This document shows positions 53,006 through 62,203 of a stretch of 64,000 nt of DNA, one piece after another. Position 1 is the stretch's first letter. Each line of letters starts with the position of its first letter. The stretch spans positions 3,348,001-3,412,000 of the forward strand of contig NZ_JACKXE010000001.1 of NCBI RefSeq assembly GCF_014212315.1, read 5' to 3'. This DNA comes from Nocardioides luti (GTDB lineage: Bacteria > Actinomycetota > Actinomycetes > Propionibacteriales > Nocardioidaceae). The position numbers and the translations under genes are program-made. Under the pieces are notes generated by a model. It did no database searches, was not told where the DNA came from, and was given only the letters and a program-made list of their open reading frames with translations.

Positions 53006-54490
53006 TCAGCAGCCCTGGTCGCCCCAGCGGCACATCGCGGCGACGAGCGTGGCCACCGCGTCGGCGTCGGACGCGGCCTGGTCGGCCAGGTCCTGGTCGG
53101 TGGCGGCCATGCCCTCGCCGTACGTCGTGGCGACGAGCACCGTGGGGCCGACGCGCACGATCGTGACCACGTCGAGGCCCGGCGCGGGGGAGCCGTCGAG
53201 CTCGTAGCCGGTGATCGCGCTCGCCGACCGGTCGCCCTGCCGGCCGTCCAGGACGGTCCGCACGCTGGTGTAGCCGTCGGAGGTGCTCTCCGTGGGGCAG
53301 TCGCGGTAGACCTGCAGGACCGCGTCGATCCACGCGTCCGCCGCGGCGACGTCGGCGAACCGCGTCAGCTGGCGGTGCCGGAAGTCCTCCGGGTTGGTCC
53401 AGCCGGCGCTGAGCCGCTCGACGCCGGTGAGGGCCGGCGCCTGCTTGCCGCACGCCTCGAAGGCGAGGGGAGGGGCGTCGGTGGAGGCGGACTCGATGCC
53501 GTACTCGCCACCCTCGGAGCTGGCGTCGTCCGGGTAGCCGTCCAGGATCGGGAAGTCCGCGGGGATCGCCGCCGCGTCGCCGCTCCCGGTGCCGGTCCCG
53601 TCGACCGTGCCCGTGGCACCGGCCGTCTCCTCCGGCCCGACCGAGGAGCTGGGGAGGTCGCACGGCTCGGCCGCGAAGACGCACAGCGAGCTGACGGTCG
53701 GCGCGGAGTCGGTGGTCATCAGCCGCTGCGTGAAGTCGATGACGTCCTGGTTCGCGCCGCCGGCCCCGTAGTAGGACAGCGCGTAGATCGCGTTGCCGAC
53801 CCGGACGTTCTGCACGACGGTCAGCTCGGAGCTCAGCTCGCCACCCTGGCGCACGCGGACGGTCCAGGCGAAGGACTCCTCGCCCAGGTCGGAGGGCAGC
53901 GCGTCGAAGAGGTACGTCGCGTTCTGGCCGCGCTGGCTCGGGCACCGTGCGACATCGGTCTCGAGCTGCTGCAGGGCCGCGGAGGCGGCGTCCTGGTCGG
54001 CGTACACCGCCAGCACGCCCTCGCGCCGGTCCTCGGACTCGCCGACGTAGGTGACGCTGGCGCGGTCGACGGTCCTGGCCGGGGGCGTGCGCTGGTCGCC
54101 GGAGCCCAGGCACGGCGGGAAGACCTCGACGTCCGTGGGGGACGTGACGGTCACCGCCGACCCGTCGCTGCCGTTGGTGGCCGGGAAGCCCTCGGCGAGC
54201 GGGAAGCCGTCCGGGATCCGCTGCCGCCACGTCGGGCCGGCGTCGGGGGAGGGGGTGGCGGACGGCGAGGAGGTGGCCGGCCCGACGTCGGGGGCGCTGC
54301 TGTCCTGCCCGCTCGCGCTCAGGGCGAGCGGCACGGCGATGATCGCGACGGCCGCCAGGCCCCCGACGGTGGCGAGCGCGTTGTTGCGGCGACGCAGCCG
54401 GTTGCCGCGGCGTCGCACCTCGGAGGCGGGGAGCGGGTTCACGTCCATCCCTTCGTTGAAGTGCTCGAGGTCCTGGATCGGGTCAGACAT
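53006..54490 (-). CDS. single-span membrane protein, putative anti-sigma partner
   Basis: 494 residues. A cytoplasmic N-terminus of about 37 residues (EVRRRGNRLRRRNN) leads to one membrane span (ALATVGGLAAVAIIAVPLAL). The large extracytoplasmic part has two similar halves, each with a DGFPLAEGFP or ADFPILDGYP motif and several cysteines (FPPCLG, ARCPSQR, SLCVFAAEPC, EACGKQ, YRDCPT, AMCRWGDQGC). It overlaps the ECF sigma gene by 8 bp, so a role in holding or releasing that sigma factor is likely. The cytoplasmic tail lacks a recognisable ZAS motif. Confidence 0.75.
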   Translation of the reverse strand: MSDPIQDLEHFNEGMDVNPLPASEVRRRGNRLRRRNNALATVGGLAAVAIIAVPLALSASGQDSSAPDVGPATSSPSATPSPDAGPTWRQRIPDGFPLAEGFPATNGSDGSAVTVTSPTDVEVFPPCLGSGDQRTPPARTVDRASVTYVGESEDRREGVLAVYADQDAASAALQQLETDVARCPSQRGQNATYLFDALPSDLGEESFAWTVRVRQGGELSSELTVVQNVRVGNAIYALSYYGAGGANQDVIDFTQRLMTTDSAPTVSSLCVFAAEPCDLPSSSVGPEETAGATGTVDGTGTGSGDAAAIPADFPILDGYPDDASSEGGEYGIESASTDAPPLAFEACGKQAPALTGVERLSAGWTNPEDFRHRQLTRFADVAAADAWIDAVLQVYRDCPTESTSDGYTSVRTVLDGRQGDRSASAITGYELDGSPAPGLDVVTIVRVGPTVLVATTYGEGMAATDQDLADQAASDADAVATLVAAMCRWGDQGC

Positions 54491-54989
54491 GGTGTGCTCC
54501 CTCCTGGAGTCCGGTCTCGTCGGTCAGGAGCGCGGCGAGCGCCGCGCGTCCCCTGCTGAGCCGCGCCTTGATCGTGCCCTCGGGCACGCCGACCTCGGCC
54601 GCCACGGCGTGCACGGGCAGGTCGGCGATGTGGTGGAGCACCAGCGCCTGCCGCTGGGCCTCCGGGAGCTGCTTGAGCGCCGCCACCAGGGCGACGTGGC
54701 TCTCGCTCGGGGCGGCGGTCTCGGTGGCGGCGCCGACGGCGCGGTCCACCGGTCGCCGGCCGCGCACGGTGCGCCGCCAGCGGCTCACCGCCAGGCGGTA
54801 CGCCGTGGTGCGGACCCACGCCTCCGGGTGCTCGGCCTGCTGGAGCTTGCGGCGGTGCGCCCAGGCACGGACGAACGCCTCCTGGACGCACTCCTGCGCC
54901 TCGTCCCGGTTGCCGATCATGGCGTAGACCTGCCCCGTGATCCGCTGGAACGACGCGGCGTAGAAGTCGTCGAACTGCTGCTCGTCCAT
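54483..54989 (-). CDS. ECF-family RNA polymerase sigma factor (SigE/SigM-like)
   Basis: 168 residues. Region 2 (about 5-75) reads FDDFYAASFQRITGQVYAMIGNRDEAQECVQEAFVRAW, with the conserved D-A-E/VQEAFVRAW -10 recognition helix. Region 4 (about 105-160) has LPEAQRQALVLHHIADLPVH and VPEGTIKARLSRGR for the -35. It redirects RNA polymerase to stress promoters. The next gene overlaps it by 8 bp and is the likely membrane-bound antagonist. Confidence 0.9.
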   Translation of the reverse strand: MDEQQFDDFYAASFQRITGQVYAMIGNRDEAQECVQEAFVRAWAHRRKLQQAEHPEAWVRTTAYRLAVSRWRRTVRGRRPVDRAVGAATETAAPSESHVALVAALKQLPEAQRQALVLHHIADLPVHAVAAEVGVPEGTIKARLSRGRAALAALLTDETGLQEGAHHV

Positions 54990-55108
54990 CGACCTGTCCC
55001 CGTCTCGTGAGTGCTGCGCGTGTCGTCAGTCGCGAGGGATACGCCCCGGGTGCGACCACGGTTGCACGTGCGTCGAGGTTTTTTCGGCAGACCGCCCGGT
55101 CCGCCGGG

Positions 55109-56974
55109 TCAGCGGGAGGGGGAGGCCTGCCGCTCGAGCCGCTCGAGCGCCCGGCGGGCCAGCGCCTCGAACGCCGCGTCGCTCATCGGGGCGCCGGGGG
55201 CCGGGACGAAGCCCAGCTGGGCGACGCCGGTGCCGACCCGCATGATCGCCATCGCGACCGTCAGCTTCTTGTTGTCCGACAGCTCGGTGGTCAGGTGCCA
55301 CACGGTGAGCTGGCGGTCGGCGCTGGTCAGCTCGGTGGTGCGGCGCACGTCGGTGCCGAGCTCCTTGTCGGGACAGGCCGCGAGCTTGGTGCGCACGCCC
55401 GCGACGAACGCCTTGGCCGCCTTGACCGGCAGCGACCCCTGGGTCTCGGTCAGGCCGAACTCGTCCGGCAGCCCGGCCTTGAGGATGAGGTAGGACCGGG
55501 TGCTCGCGTGCGAGATCGGGGCGCCGTACGCCCGACCCGTGAAGGCGGTGCCGTCGCAGGAGGTGGCGGCCACGTTGGTGCGCGCCTGCTGCGGCGGGGT
55601 GGCCACCCAGGGCTTGTCGACGCCCGTGATCGGCGGCAGGTCGACGAGCCCGAGGCCGGCGGGGTACTCGTCGGCCGGGAACGGCGCGCGGTCGCGCACC
55701 CGCGGCTTGTCGTCCGCGCAGGCGCCGGCGCCGGAGGTGGGGCAGAGGCGGTCGACCGCCGCGCCGAGGACGGCGGCGGAGAGGCGGCTGTCGGGCACGG
55801 TCGTCGACGCCAGGCTCTCGACGGTGGTGGTCGTGAAGACGCCGGTCCGCGCCAGCCCGACGACCATCGTGGTGACGGGCGCCTGCCAGGACCGCAGCAC
55901 GAGCTGGACGGCGTCGTCCCCGACGCCGGGGACCTCCCGGGTGGCCAGCAGCTGCACGCGCTCGTCGCTGCAGCCGGCGAACCAGGCCCGCGTCGTGGCG
56001 AAGGTACGACGGGCAGCGGCCTCGGTCCGGGAGGCCTCGGTCGCCTGCAGCGCGGTGCGGCGGGGCGCGCCCTTCGCGGGGGCGGCGCGGAAGGTGCGGA
56101 CCAGCGCGGCGAGTCCCTGGGGGTCGGCGTACCGCTCCCGGGTGCACGGCACCTCGACCCGCTTCTTGCCGACGTTCTTGGTGGTGCGGCGCACCTGCCA
56201 GTCGCGTCCGGGGGCGGTGCGGCGCAGGTCGGCGTCCTCGAGCATCGTGCTCGCGGGCAGCACCTCGGGCTCGGCCTCCGGGGAGGAGGTCGCGTCCGGC
56301 CCCTTCGGGGCGGAGGTGGTCAGCCGCTCGCGGTCCAGCGTGGGGTGCACCCCGGCGGCGTCGGTCACCAGCGCACCGGTGAGCACCAGGGCGGCGACCG
56401 TCACGACCGCGCCGACCCCGGTGTGGGTCCGGCGGCGGGCGGCCCCGGCCCGCCGGATGATCGTGGCGCGCGGCCAGGTGACGCTCGCGACGTGGTCGCG
56501 CAGCGCCTCGAAGAGCGGTCGGATGCTGGTGCTGGGCACGTCGCGGTGCACGGCGAACTGCGCCGTCGCGGTCTGCAGCTCGCGCTCGACCTCGGTGCGG
56601 GGGAGCCCGACCTCGCGCGCCATGTCCGACAGCGGCACGGTGGTCAGGTGGGTCAGCAGCAGCGCCTTGCGCTGGGGCGTGGAGAGCTTGCCGAGCGCGT
56701 CGAGGGTGGCGCGGGCCTCGGGGTCGAGCTTCTTCTCGCGGTGCCAGAGCCGGGCGGTGTGCCGCCGCTGGGCGTGCGCCCAGGCGTGCGGGCGGGCCCA
56801 GGTCTCGGGGTCCTCCTGGCGGGAGATCTTGCGCCAGTGGTGCCACGCCACGACGAAGGAGTCGCGGACCGCCGCGCGCGACGCGGGCAGGTCGCCGGTG
56901 AGGGCGTAGGTCTGCAGGAGGAGGCGGTCGCGGGCGTCCTTGTAGAACGCGTCGAACTCGTCGGGATTCCTCAT
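55109..56974 (-). CDS. membrane-tethered ECF-sigma-like fusion protein
   Basis: 621 residues. Residues 1-165 resemble an ECF sigma: MRNPDEFDAFYKDARDRLLLQTYALTG, VVAWHHWRKIS in region 2 and LSTPQRKALLLTHL, PLSDMAREVGLPRTEVERELQ in region 4. A basic strip then a single span (about 186-205) leads to an extracytoplasmic domain of about 415 residues with scattered cysteines. Some region 2 core residues are unusual, so promoter binding is uncertain. A sigma-like domain fixed to the membrane is atypical. A run of TTTTTT (55079-55084) lies in the gap before the ECF gene. Confidence 0.75.
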   Translation of the reverse strand: MRNPDEFDAFYKDARDRLLLQTYALTGDLPASRAAVRDSFVVAWHHWRKISRQEDPETWARPHAWAHAQRRHTARLWHREKKLDPEARATLDALGKLSTPQRKALLLTHLTTVPLSDMAREVGLPRTEVERELQTATAQFAVHRDVPSTSIRPLFEALRDHVASVTWPRATIIRRAGAARRRTHTGVGAVVTVAALVLTGALVTDAAGVHPTLDRERLTTSAPKGPDATSSPEAEPEVLPASTMLEDADLRRTAPGRDWQVRRTTKNVGKKRVEVPCTRERYADPQGLAALVRTFRAAPAKGAPRRTALQATEASRTEAAARRTFATTRAWFAGCSDERVQLLATREVPGVGDDAVQLVLRSWQAPVTTMVVGLARTGVFTTTTVESLASTTVPDSRLSAAVLGAAVDRLCPTSGAGACADDKPRVRDRAPFPADEYPAGLGLVDLPPITGVDKPWVATPPQQARTNVAATSCDGTAFTGRAYGAPISHASTRSYLILKAGLPDEFGLTETQGSLPVKAAKAFVAGVRTKLAACPDKELGTDVRRTTELTSADRQLTVWHLTTELSDNKKLTVAMAIMRVGTGVAQLGFVPAPGAPMSDAAFEALARRALERLERQASPSR

Positions 56975-57065
56975 GGCCCGTCCACGGTACGGGAGCCGCA
57001 CACGTCGCGGCCAACCGGCGTGGGACCGCATCGGGGCCCTGGTGCCGGGTGATGATGGGCCGGCC

Positions 57066-58334
57066 ATGACTTCGCTGCTCCCTCGATCTGCCACGGCCCC
57101 CACCCGCTCGCCCGCCGGCTCCGGCACGGACGCGCGGCACCGTCGGCCGCTCGTGCTGATCGCCACCGCCGGCGGCGTCGCCGCCGCGGCCTCGACGCTC
57201 CTGGTGTGCATGGCGCTCGGTGTCGTGGGCTGGTTCCTCAGCGACGCGGGCGCCCACGGGACCCCCCGGGACGGCCTGCGCGTCGGTGCCCTGGGCTGGC
57301 TGCTCGCCCACGGGTCGGGCGTGCGGGTGGAGGGTGTCGCGATCACCGTCGTGCCCCTCGGTCTCACCGCGCTGGTCGCCTGGGCGGTCTGGCGCGTCGG
57401 CCACCGGGTCGGCGACTCGGTGTCGGGGCACGGGCCGGACGCCGACCGGATCGCCGACGGCGAGCGTGACTGGACGGTCCCGGTCGCCAGCCTCCTCTTC
57501 GCGGTCGGGTACGCCGTCACCGTCGGGGTCACGACCTCGCTGGCCTCGACCGCGGCGACCGCGCCGTCCGGGTCGCGCGCGGTGCTCTGGTCGCTGCTGC
57601 TCTGCGCCTTCTTCGGCGCCCCCGCGATCGCCGTCGGCTCCGGCCGTGCCGCGATCTGGGCCGCCTTCCTGCCGCCGTCGGTCCGCGCCAGCGGCGCCGC
57701 CTGCCTGCGGATCCTGGTCTCCTACCTGACCGTCGCCGGCGTGGTCTTCGGCGTCGCGTTCGCCCTGGACCTCGGCGCCGCCGCCTCGGTGATGTCGCAG
57801 CTGCACACCGACGCCGGCGACGCGACGCTCTTCAGCGTCCTCTCGACCGCGGTCGTCCCGAACGCCGTCGCCTTCTCGGGCTCCTACCTCCTCGGCCCCG
57901 GCTTCGCGGTCGGCGCGCACACGCTGGTCTCCCCGGCCGCCGTCGTCCTCGGCCCCATGCCGCTCTTCCCCCTGCTCGCGGCCCTGCCCCAGGCCGGTCC
58001 GGTCGCCGGCTGGGTGATCGGGCTGATGGCGCTGCCGCCGCTGGTCGCCGCCCTGGCGGCCGCGCGCACCCAGCACCGGATGCCCACCCTGCGCTGGGAC
58101 GAGGGCGCCCTGCGCGGCTGCGTCGGCGGCGTGCTCGCCGGCGTCCTGTTCGGCATCGTGGCCTCGCTGTCGGGCGGCTCCGTCGGTCCCGGCCGGATGC
58201 GGATGGTCGGCCCGTTCTCCTTCGACGTGCTCGTGCACGCGATCACCGCCTTCGGCATCGGCGGCCTCGTCGGCGGGCTCCTGATGACCTGGTGGCAGCG
58301 CCGCCTGGCGCGCCGTTCCGCCGACGTCGCCTGA
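57066..58334 (+). CDS. DUF6350-family multi-span membrane protein
   Basis: 422 residues with about ten hydrophobic segments. It belongs to an actinobacterial family usually found directly before purN, as here. Recognisable stretches are MALGVVGWFLSDAGAHGTPR and GWLLAHGSGVRVEGVAITVV. No catalytic motif is seen and the role is unknown. The start at 57066 (MTSLLPRS) is preferred to upstream in-frame ATGs, which add polar residues overlapping the divergent sigma-like gene's start. Confidence 0.85.
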   Translation: MTSLLPRSATAPTRSPAGSGTDARHRRPLVLIATAGGVAAAASTLLVCMALGVVGWFLSDAGAHGTPRDGLRVGALGWLLAHGSGVRVEGVAITVVPLGLTALVAWAVWRVGHRVGDSVSGHGPDADRIADGERDWTVPVASLLFAVGYAVTVGVTTSLASTAATAPSGSRAVLWSLLLCAFFGAPAIAVGSGRAAIWAAFLPPSVRASGAACLRILVSYLTVAGVVFGVAFALDLGAAASVMSQLHTDAGDATLFSVLSTAVVPNAVAFSGSYLLGPGFAVGAHTLVSPAAVVLGPMPLFPLLAALPQAGPVAGWVIGLMALPPLVAALAAARTQHRMPTLRWDEGALRGCVGGVLAGVLFGIVASLSGGSVGPGRMRMVGPFSFDVLVHAITAFGIGGLVGGLLMTWWQRRLARRSADVA

Positions 58335-58371
58335 GCCGCCGGCCTCCGCGGCACGCCCTAGACTCCTGCGC

Positions 58372-59001
58372 GTGCCTCCCACCTCTCCCGCGCGCCTGGT
58401 CGTGCTCGTCTCGGGCGCCGGCACCAACCTCCAGGCCCTGCTCGACGCGTGCGCGGACCCGGCGTACGGCGCCCGCGTGGTCGCCGTCGGCGCCGACCGC
58501 GACGACATCGAGGGCCTGGAGCGCGCAGAGCGCGCCGGGGTGCCGACCTTCGTCAAGAAGGTCGGGCAGTTCAGCAGCCGCGACCACTGGGACCGCGCGC
58601 TGGCCGACACCGTCGCCGGCTTCGACCCGGACCTGGTCGTGCTGGCCGGCTTCATGAAGCTGGTCGGCGAGGAGTTCCTCGGCAGGTTCGGCGGGTCGGT
58701 CGTCAACACCCACCCCGCGCTCTCGCCGTCGTTCCCCGGGATGCACGGGCCGGGCGACGCCCTGGAGTACGGCGTCAAGGTCACCGGCTGCACGCTCTTC
58801 GTCGTCGACGCCGGCGTCGACACCGGGCCGATCCTGGCCCAGTCGGTCGTGGCGGTGGAGGACGACGACACGGTCGAGGCGCTCCACGAGCGGATCAAGG
58901 TCGCCGAGCGCGCGATGCTCGTCGACACCGTCGGCCGGATGGCCCGCGAGGGCTTCGTCGTCGACGGCCGCCGGGTGAGGTTCGGCCGGACCTCCTCCTA
59001 G
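58372..59001 (+). CDS. purN: phosphoribosylglycinamide formyltransferase
   Basis: 209 residues; transfers a formyl group from 10-formyl-THF to GAR, the third step of purine synthesis. The fold begins RLVVLVSGAGTNLQALLDAC. Catalytic Asn/His/Asp are in VVNTHPALSPSFPG and DAGVDTGPI. The start is GTG at 58372. TAGACT (58359-58364) lies 7 nt upstream, so the transcript is likely leaderless. The ZTP riboswitch and purH follow. Confidence 0.95.
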   Translation: MPPTSPARLVVLVSGAGTNLQALLDACADPAYGARVVAVGADRDDIEGLERAERAGVPTFVKKVGQFSSRDHWDRALADTVAGFDPDLVVLAGFMKLVGEEFLGRFGGSVVNTHPALSPSFPGMHGPGDALEYGVKVTGCTLFVVDAGVDTGPILAQSVVAVEDDDTVEALHERIKVAERAMLVDTVGRMAREGFVVDGRRVRFGRTSS

Positions 59002-59004
59002 CCC

Positions 59005-59102
59005 CTAGACTCGGGCGCACCACGACTGGCGCAGGTGGGCAACCACCAGGGAGTGACGTCGGGAGCATCGCCCGCCTGGGTGCTCCTCCACCCGAGCAGG
59101 AG
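59005..59102 (+). promoter_or_regulatory. ZTP (pfl) riboswitch with promoter in the purH leader
   Basis: TAGACT (59005-59010) is a probable -10, giving an RNA start near 59017. The leader has the conserved pfl parts: CGACTGGCG (59023-59031), GGTGGG-AACCACC (59034-59047), GGGAGTGAC, and the distal pseudoknot strand CCGCCTGGG (59072-59080). It binds ZTP/ZMP, which accumulate when 10-formyl-folate is short. The platform looks translational: CTCCT (59083-59087) can pair with the purH ribosome-binding AGGAG (59098-59102). Confidence 0.9.
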
Positions 59103-59109
59103 TGTCTCT

Positions 59110-60678
59110 GTGCCCGAAAACCCCGAGAACCGCATCGCGATCCGACGCGCCCTCGTCTCCGTCTACGACAAGTCCGGGCTCGAGGACCTCGTCCGCGGGC
59201 TCCACGAGGCCGGCGTCGCGCTGGTCTCAACCGGCGGCTCCGCCGCGCTGATCGAGAAGGCCGGCATCCCGGTCACCAAGGTCGAGGACCTGACGGGCTT
59301 CCCCGAGTGCCTCGACGGCCGCGTCAAGACGCTGCACCCGAAGGTGCACGCCGGCATCCTGGCCGACCGCCGCCTCGAGACCCACGTGCAGCAGCTGGCC
59401 GACCTGGGTGTCGAGCCGTTCGACCTCGTGGTCTCCAACCTGTACCCCTTCACCCAGACCGTCGCCTCCGGCGCCTCGCCCGACGAGTGCGTCGAGCAGA
59501 TCGACATCGGCGGCCCGTCGATGGTCCGCGCCGCGGCCAAGAACCACCCGTCGGTCGCGATCGTCACGTCCCCGGCGCGGTACGCCGACGTGCTGACCGC
59601 TGTCGGCGTCGGCGGCTTCACGCTCGCGGACCGCAAGCGGCTCGCCGCGGAGGCGTTCGTCCACACCGCGTCGTACGACGTCGCCGTCGCGACCTGGATG
59701 GGCAACGTGCTCACCGACACCACCGACGGCTCGGGTGCGCCCGCCTGGATGGGTGGCACGTGGGAGCGCCAGTCGGTGCTCCGCTACGGCGAGAACCCCC
59801 ACCAGGCCGCGGTGCTCTACACCAACGACCTCGGCCCCGGGCTCGCGCAGGCGACCCAGCTGCACGGCAAGGAGATGTCGTACAACAACTACGTCGACGC
59901 CGACGCGGCCCGCCGGGCGGCCTACGACTTCGACGAGCCGGCGGTCGCGATCATCAAGCACGCGAACCCGTGCGGCATCGCCGTCGGCGCCGACGTGGCC
60001 GACGCGCACCGCAAGGCGCACGCCTGCGACCCGGTCTCGGCGTTCGGCGGCGTGATCGCCACCAACGTGCCGGTCTCGGTCGAGATGGCCCGGCAGGTCG
60101 CCGAGGTGTTCACCGAGGTCGTCGTGGCCCCGGCGTACGACGACGGGGCCGTCGAGGTGCTCGCCGCGAAGAAGAACATCCGCGTGCTGCAGTGCGTGCC
60201 CGCCGTCCGCGGCGGCGTCGAGCTGCGCCCCGTGTCCGGTGGCCTGCTCGCGCAGGAGCGCGACGCGGTGGACGCCCCCGGCGACGACCCGACCACCTGG
60301 ACCCTCGCCACCGGCGAGGCAGCCTCCGACGAGGTGCTCGCCGACCTCGCCTTCGCGTGGAAGGCCTGCCGCGCGGTCAAGTCCAACGCGATCCTGCTCG
60401 CCAAGGACGGCGCCTCGGTCGGCGTCGGCATGGGCCAGGTCAACCGGGTCGACTCGTGCAAGCTCGCCGTGCAGCGCGCGGGGGACCGCTCGACCGGCGC
60501 CGTCGCCGCGTCGGACGCGTTCTTCCCCTTCGAGGACGGCCCGCAGATCCTCATCGACGCCGGCGTCGCCGCGATCGTGCAGCCCGGCGGCTCGGTCCGC
60601 GACGAGCTGACCGTCGAGGCCGCCAAGGCGGCCGGCGTGACGATGTACTTCACCGGCACGCGGCACTTTGCTCACTGA
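59110..60678 (+). CDS. purH: bifunctional AICAR transformylase/IMP cyclohydrolase
   Basis: 522 residues; makes IMP from AICAR in two steps using 10-formyl-THF. The N-terminal IMP cyclohydrolase domain has [44 protein letters not shown] and SNLYPF. The C-terminal transformylase has [18 protein letters not shown] and [10 protein letters not shown] (catalytic Lys-His), ending [10 protein letters not shown] and GTRHFAH. The start is GTG at 59110, with AGGAG 7 nt upstream, under the ZTP riboswitch. The stop lies in a hairpin. Confidence 0.97.
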   Translation: MPENPENRIAIRRALVSVYDKSGLEDLVRGLHEAGVALVSTGGSAALIEKAGIPVTKVEDLTGFPECLDGRVKTLHPKVHAGILADRRLETHVQQLADLGVEPFDLVVSNLYPFTQTVASGASPDECVEQIDIGGPSMVRAAAKNHPSVAIVTSPARYADVLTAVGVGGFTLADRKRLAAEAFVHTASYDVAVATWMGNVLTDTTDGSGAPAWMGGTWERQSVLRYGENPHQAAVLYTNDLGPGLAQATQLHGKEMSYNNYVDADAARRAAYDFDEPAVAIIKHANPCGIAVGADVADAHRKAHACDPVSAFGGVIATNVPVSVEMARQVAEVFTEVVVAPAYDDGAVEVLAAKKNIRVLQCVPAVRGGVELRPVSGGLLAQERDAVDAPGDDPTTWTLATGEAASDEVLADLAFAWKACRAVKSNAILLAKDGASVGVGMGQVNRVDSCKLAVQRAGDRSTGAVAASDAFFPFEDGPQILIDAGVAAIVQPGGSVRDELTVEAAKAAGVTMYFTGTRHFAH

Positions 60679-60704
60679 CCGTGGCGGCGGAGCCGCCACG
60701 GTCA
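60676..60704. terminator. 13-bp stem terminator overlapping the purH stop
   Basis: TGACCGTGGCGGC (60676-60688) pairs with GCCGCCACGGTCA (60692-60704) with a GGA loop. The purH stop codon is the first three bases of the stem. Confidence 0.8.
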
Positions 60705-60716
60705 TCGGTGAGCAGG

Positions 60717-60773
60717 TCGAGCGAGGGCCGCGACCGAGGAACGAGGTCGCGACGCCCGGGTCGAGACCCGGTG
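60717..60773. repeat. GC-rich dyad element upstream of folD
   Basis: GCGACC-gaggaacga-GGTCGC lies within a 60-bp segment that ends GGTCGAGACC. It resembles other palindromic elements of this window but is not a clear member of the REP-A or REP-B families. It may fold in the folD leader. Confidence 0.4.
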
Positions 60774-60810
60774 AGGTGCAAAGCAGCAGCAACCCAGACA
60801 GGATGAAGCC

Positions 60811-61656
60811 ATGACTGCACAGAAGCTCGACGGCACCGCCACCCTCAAGGCGATCAAGGCCGAGCTCGCCGACCGCGTCAGCAAGCTCCGCGAGCAGGGC
60901 GTCGTCCCCGGGCTCGGGACCGTCCTGGTCGGCGACGACCCGGGCTCGCACTGGTACGTCGGCGCCAAGCACAAGGACTGCGCCGAGATCGGCATCGAGT
61001 CGATCCGCGTCGACCTGCCGGCGACCGCCACGCAGGCCGAGGTGGAGGCCGAGATCGACCGGCTCAACGCCGACCCGGCGTGCACCGGCTTCCTGGTCCA
61101 GCAGCCCACGGGCCTCGACGAGTTCGCGCTGCTCTCGCGGGTCGACGCCGACAAGGACGTCGACGGCCTGCACCCGGTCAGCCTCGGCAAGCTCGTCCTG
61201 GGCGAGGAGGGCTCGCTGCCCTGCACGCCGGTCGGGTGCATCGAGCTGCTGCGCCGCCACGACGTCCCGATCGCGGGCGCCGAGGTCGTCGTCGTCGGCC
61301 GCGGGCTCACCGTCGGCCGCCCGCTGGGGCTCCTGCTCACCCGGCGTACCGAGAACGCGACGGTGACCCTGTGCCACACCGGCACCCGGGACCTCGCCAC
61401 GCACGTGCGCAACGCCGACATCGTCGTGGCCGCCGCGGGGGTGCCCGGCATCATCACCGGCGCCATGGTCAAGCCGGGCGCCGCGGTGCTCGACGTGGGT
61501 GTCTCGCGGGTCGACGGCAAGATCGCCGGCGACGTCGCGGACGACGTGTGGGACGTGGCCGGCTGGGTGTCGCCGAACCCGGGCGGCGTCGGTCCGATGA
61601 CCCGCGCCATGCTGCTCTCGAACATCGTGCTGATGGCCGAGAAGGCCCTGGGCTGA
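60811..61656 (+). CDS. folD: methylenetetrahydrofolate dehydrogenase/cyclohydrolase
   Basis: 281 residues; interconverts 5,10-methylene-THF and 10-formyl-THF, the donor used by PurN and PurH. Seen: the YxxxK catalytic motif in [44 protein letters not shown] and the NADP-binding [17 protein letters not shown], then [17 protein letters not shown] at 60811 follows AGGATGAAGCC. A DUF3017 gene follows after 4 bp. Confidence 0.96.
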   Translation: MTAQKLDGTATLKAIKAELADRVSKLREQGVVPGLGTVLVGDDPGSHWYVGAKHKDCAEIGIESIRVDLPATATQAEVEAEIDRLNADPACTGFLVQQPTGLDEFALLSRVDADKDVDGLHPVSLGKLVLGEEGSLPCTPVGCIELLRRHDVPIAGAEVVVVGRGLTVGRPLGLLLTRRTENATVTLCHTGTRDLATHVRNADIVVAAAGVPGIITGAMVKPGAAVLDVGVSRVDGKIAGDVADDVWDVAGWVSPNPGGVGPMTRAMLLSNIVLMAEKALG

Positions 61657-61660
61657 CGCG

Positions 61661-62089
61661 TTGTCGACACCGCACGAGCCCGCACCGGAGCCGGACGAGA
61701 CACCGGACCCGGTGCCGGACCCTGGGTCCGACCCGGCCTCCGACCCGGCTCCGGAGGAGCAGCCGCCGCCGTTCGAGGAGCTGCCCTTCGAGGAGCACGT
61801 CGAGGACGAGCCGCGCCGCTACCCCTCGACGATCGGCGGGCTGTTCTACCTCGTGGTGCTGGCCGCGACGGCGGTCGGCATCGGCATCGTCTGGACGGGC
61901 AACTGGCGCCTCGGCACGAACTGGATGGCGGGGGCGCTGATCTTCGCGGCCCTGATCCGCCTGGTGCTGCCGCGGCGCGACGCCGGGATGCTCGCGGTGC
62001 GCCACCGCGTCTTCGACTGCCTGCTGCTCGCGGGCGTCGGGGGACTGCTGATCTTCCTGGCGGCGACGATCCCGAACCAGCCCGTCTGA
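61661..62089 (+). CDS. DUF3017 membrane protein
   Basis: 142 residues with a rare TTG start at 61661, 4 nt after folD. An acidic Pro/Asp/Glu-rich tail of about 65 residues (EPDETPDPVPDPGSD and similar) precedes three membrane spans, beginning YPSTIGGLFYLVVLAATAVG and including LRLVLPRRDAGMLAVRHR-type basic loop. It is the family member normally found next to folD in actinobacteria. Function unknown. Confidence 0.85.
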   Translation: MSTPHEPAPEPDETPDPVPDPGSDPASDPAPEEQPPPFEELPFEEHVEDEPRRYPSTIGGLFYLVVLAATAVGIGIVWTGNWRLGTNWMAGALIFAALIRLVLPRRDAGMLAVRHRVFDCLLLAGVGGLLIFLAATIPNQPV

Positions 62090-62121
62090 GCGACCCGTCG
62101 CCGGTTCACGCAGAAATGCGT

Positions 62122-62169
62122 CGACCCGTCGCTTCTTCACGCGCAGCGCGGTGAAGAGGCGACGGGTCG
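62122..62169. terminator. bidirectional terminator between DUF3017 and mdh (REP-C type)
   Basis: CGACCCGTCGC plus TTCTTCAC (62122-62140) pairs with GTGAAGAG plus GCGACGGGTCG (62151-62169), with one G-U-type mismatch, around a 10-nt loop. The right arm extends as GCGACGGGTCGGCGT; another copy of that 15-mer is at 62190-62204, touching the mdh stop, and a related CGACCCGTCGCC lies near 62094. Confidence 0.75.
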
Positions 62170-62203
62170 GCGTGCTGAGCCGTCGACGAGCGACGGGTCG
62201 GCG

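Noticed and set aside
55079..55084. Rho-independent terminator with a T-run
   Set aside because: The T-run is on the plus strand, where no gene ends, and the preceding stem is weak; for the minus strand it would be an A-run.
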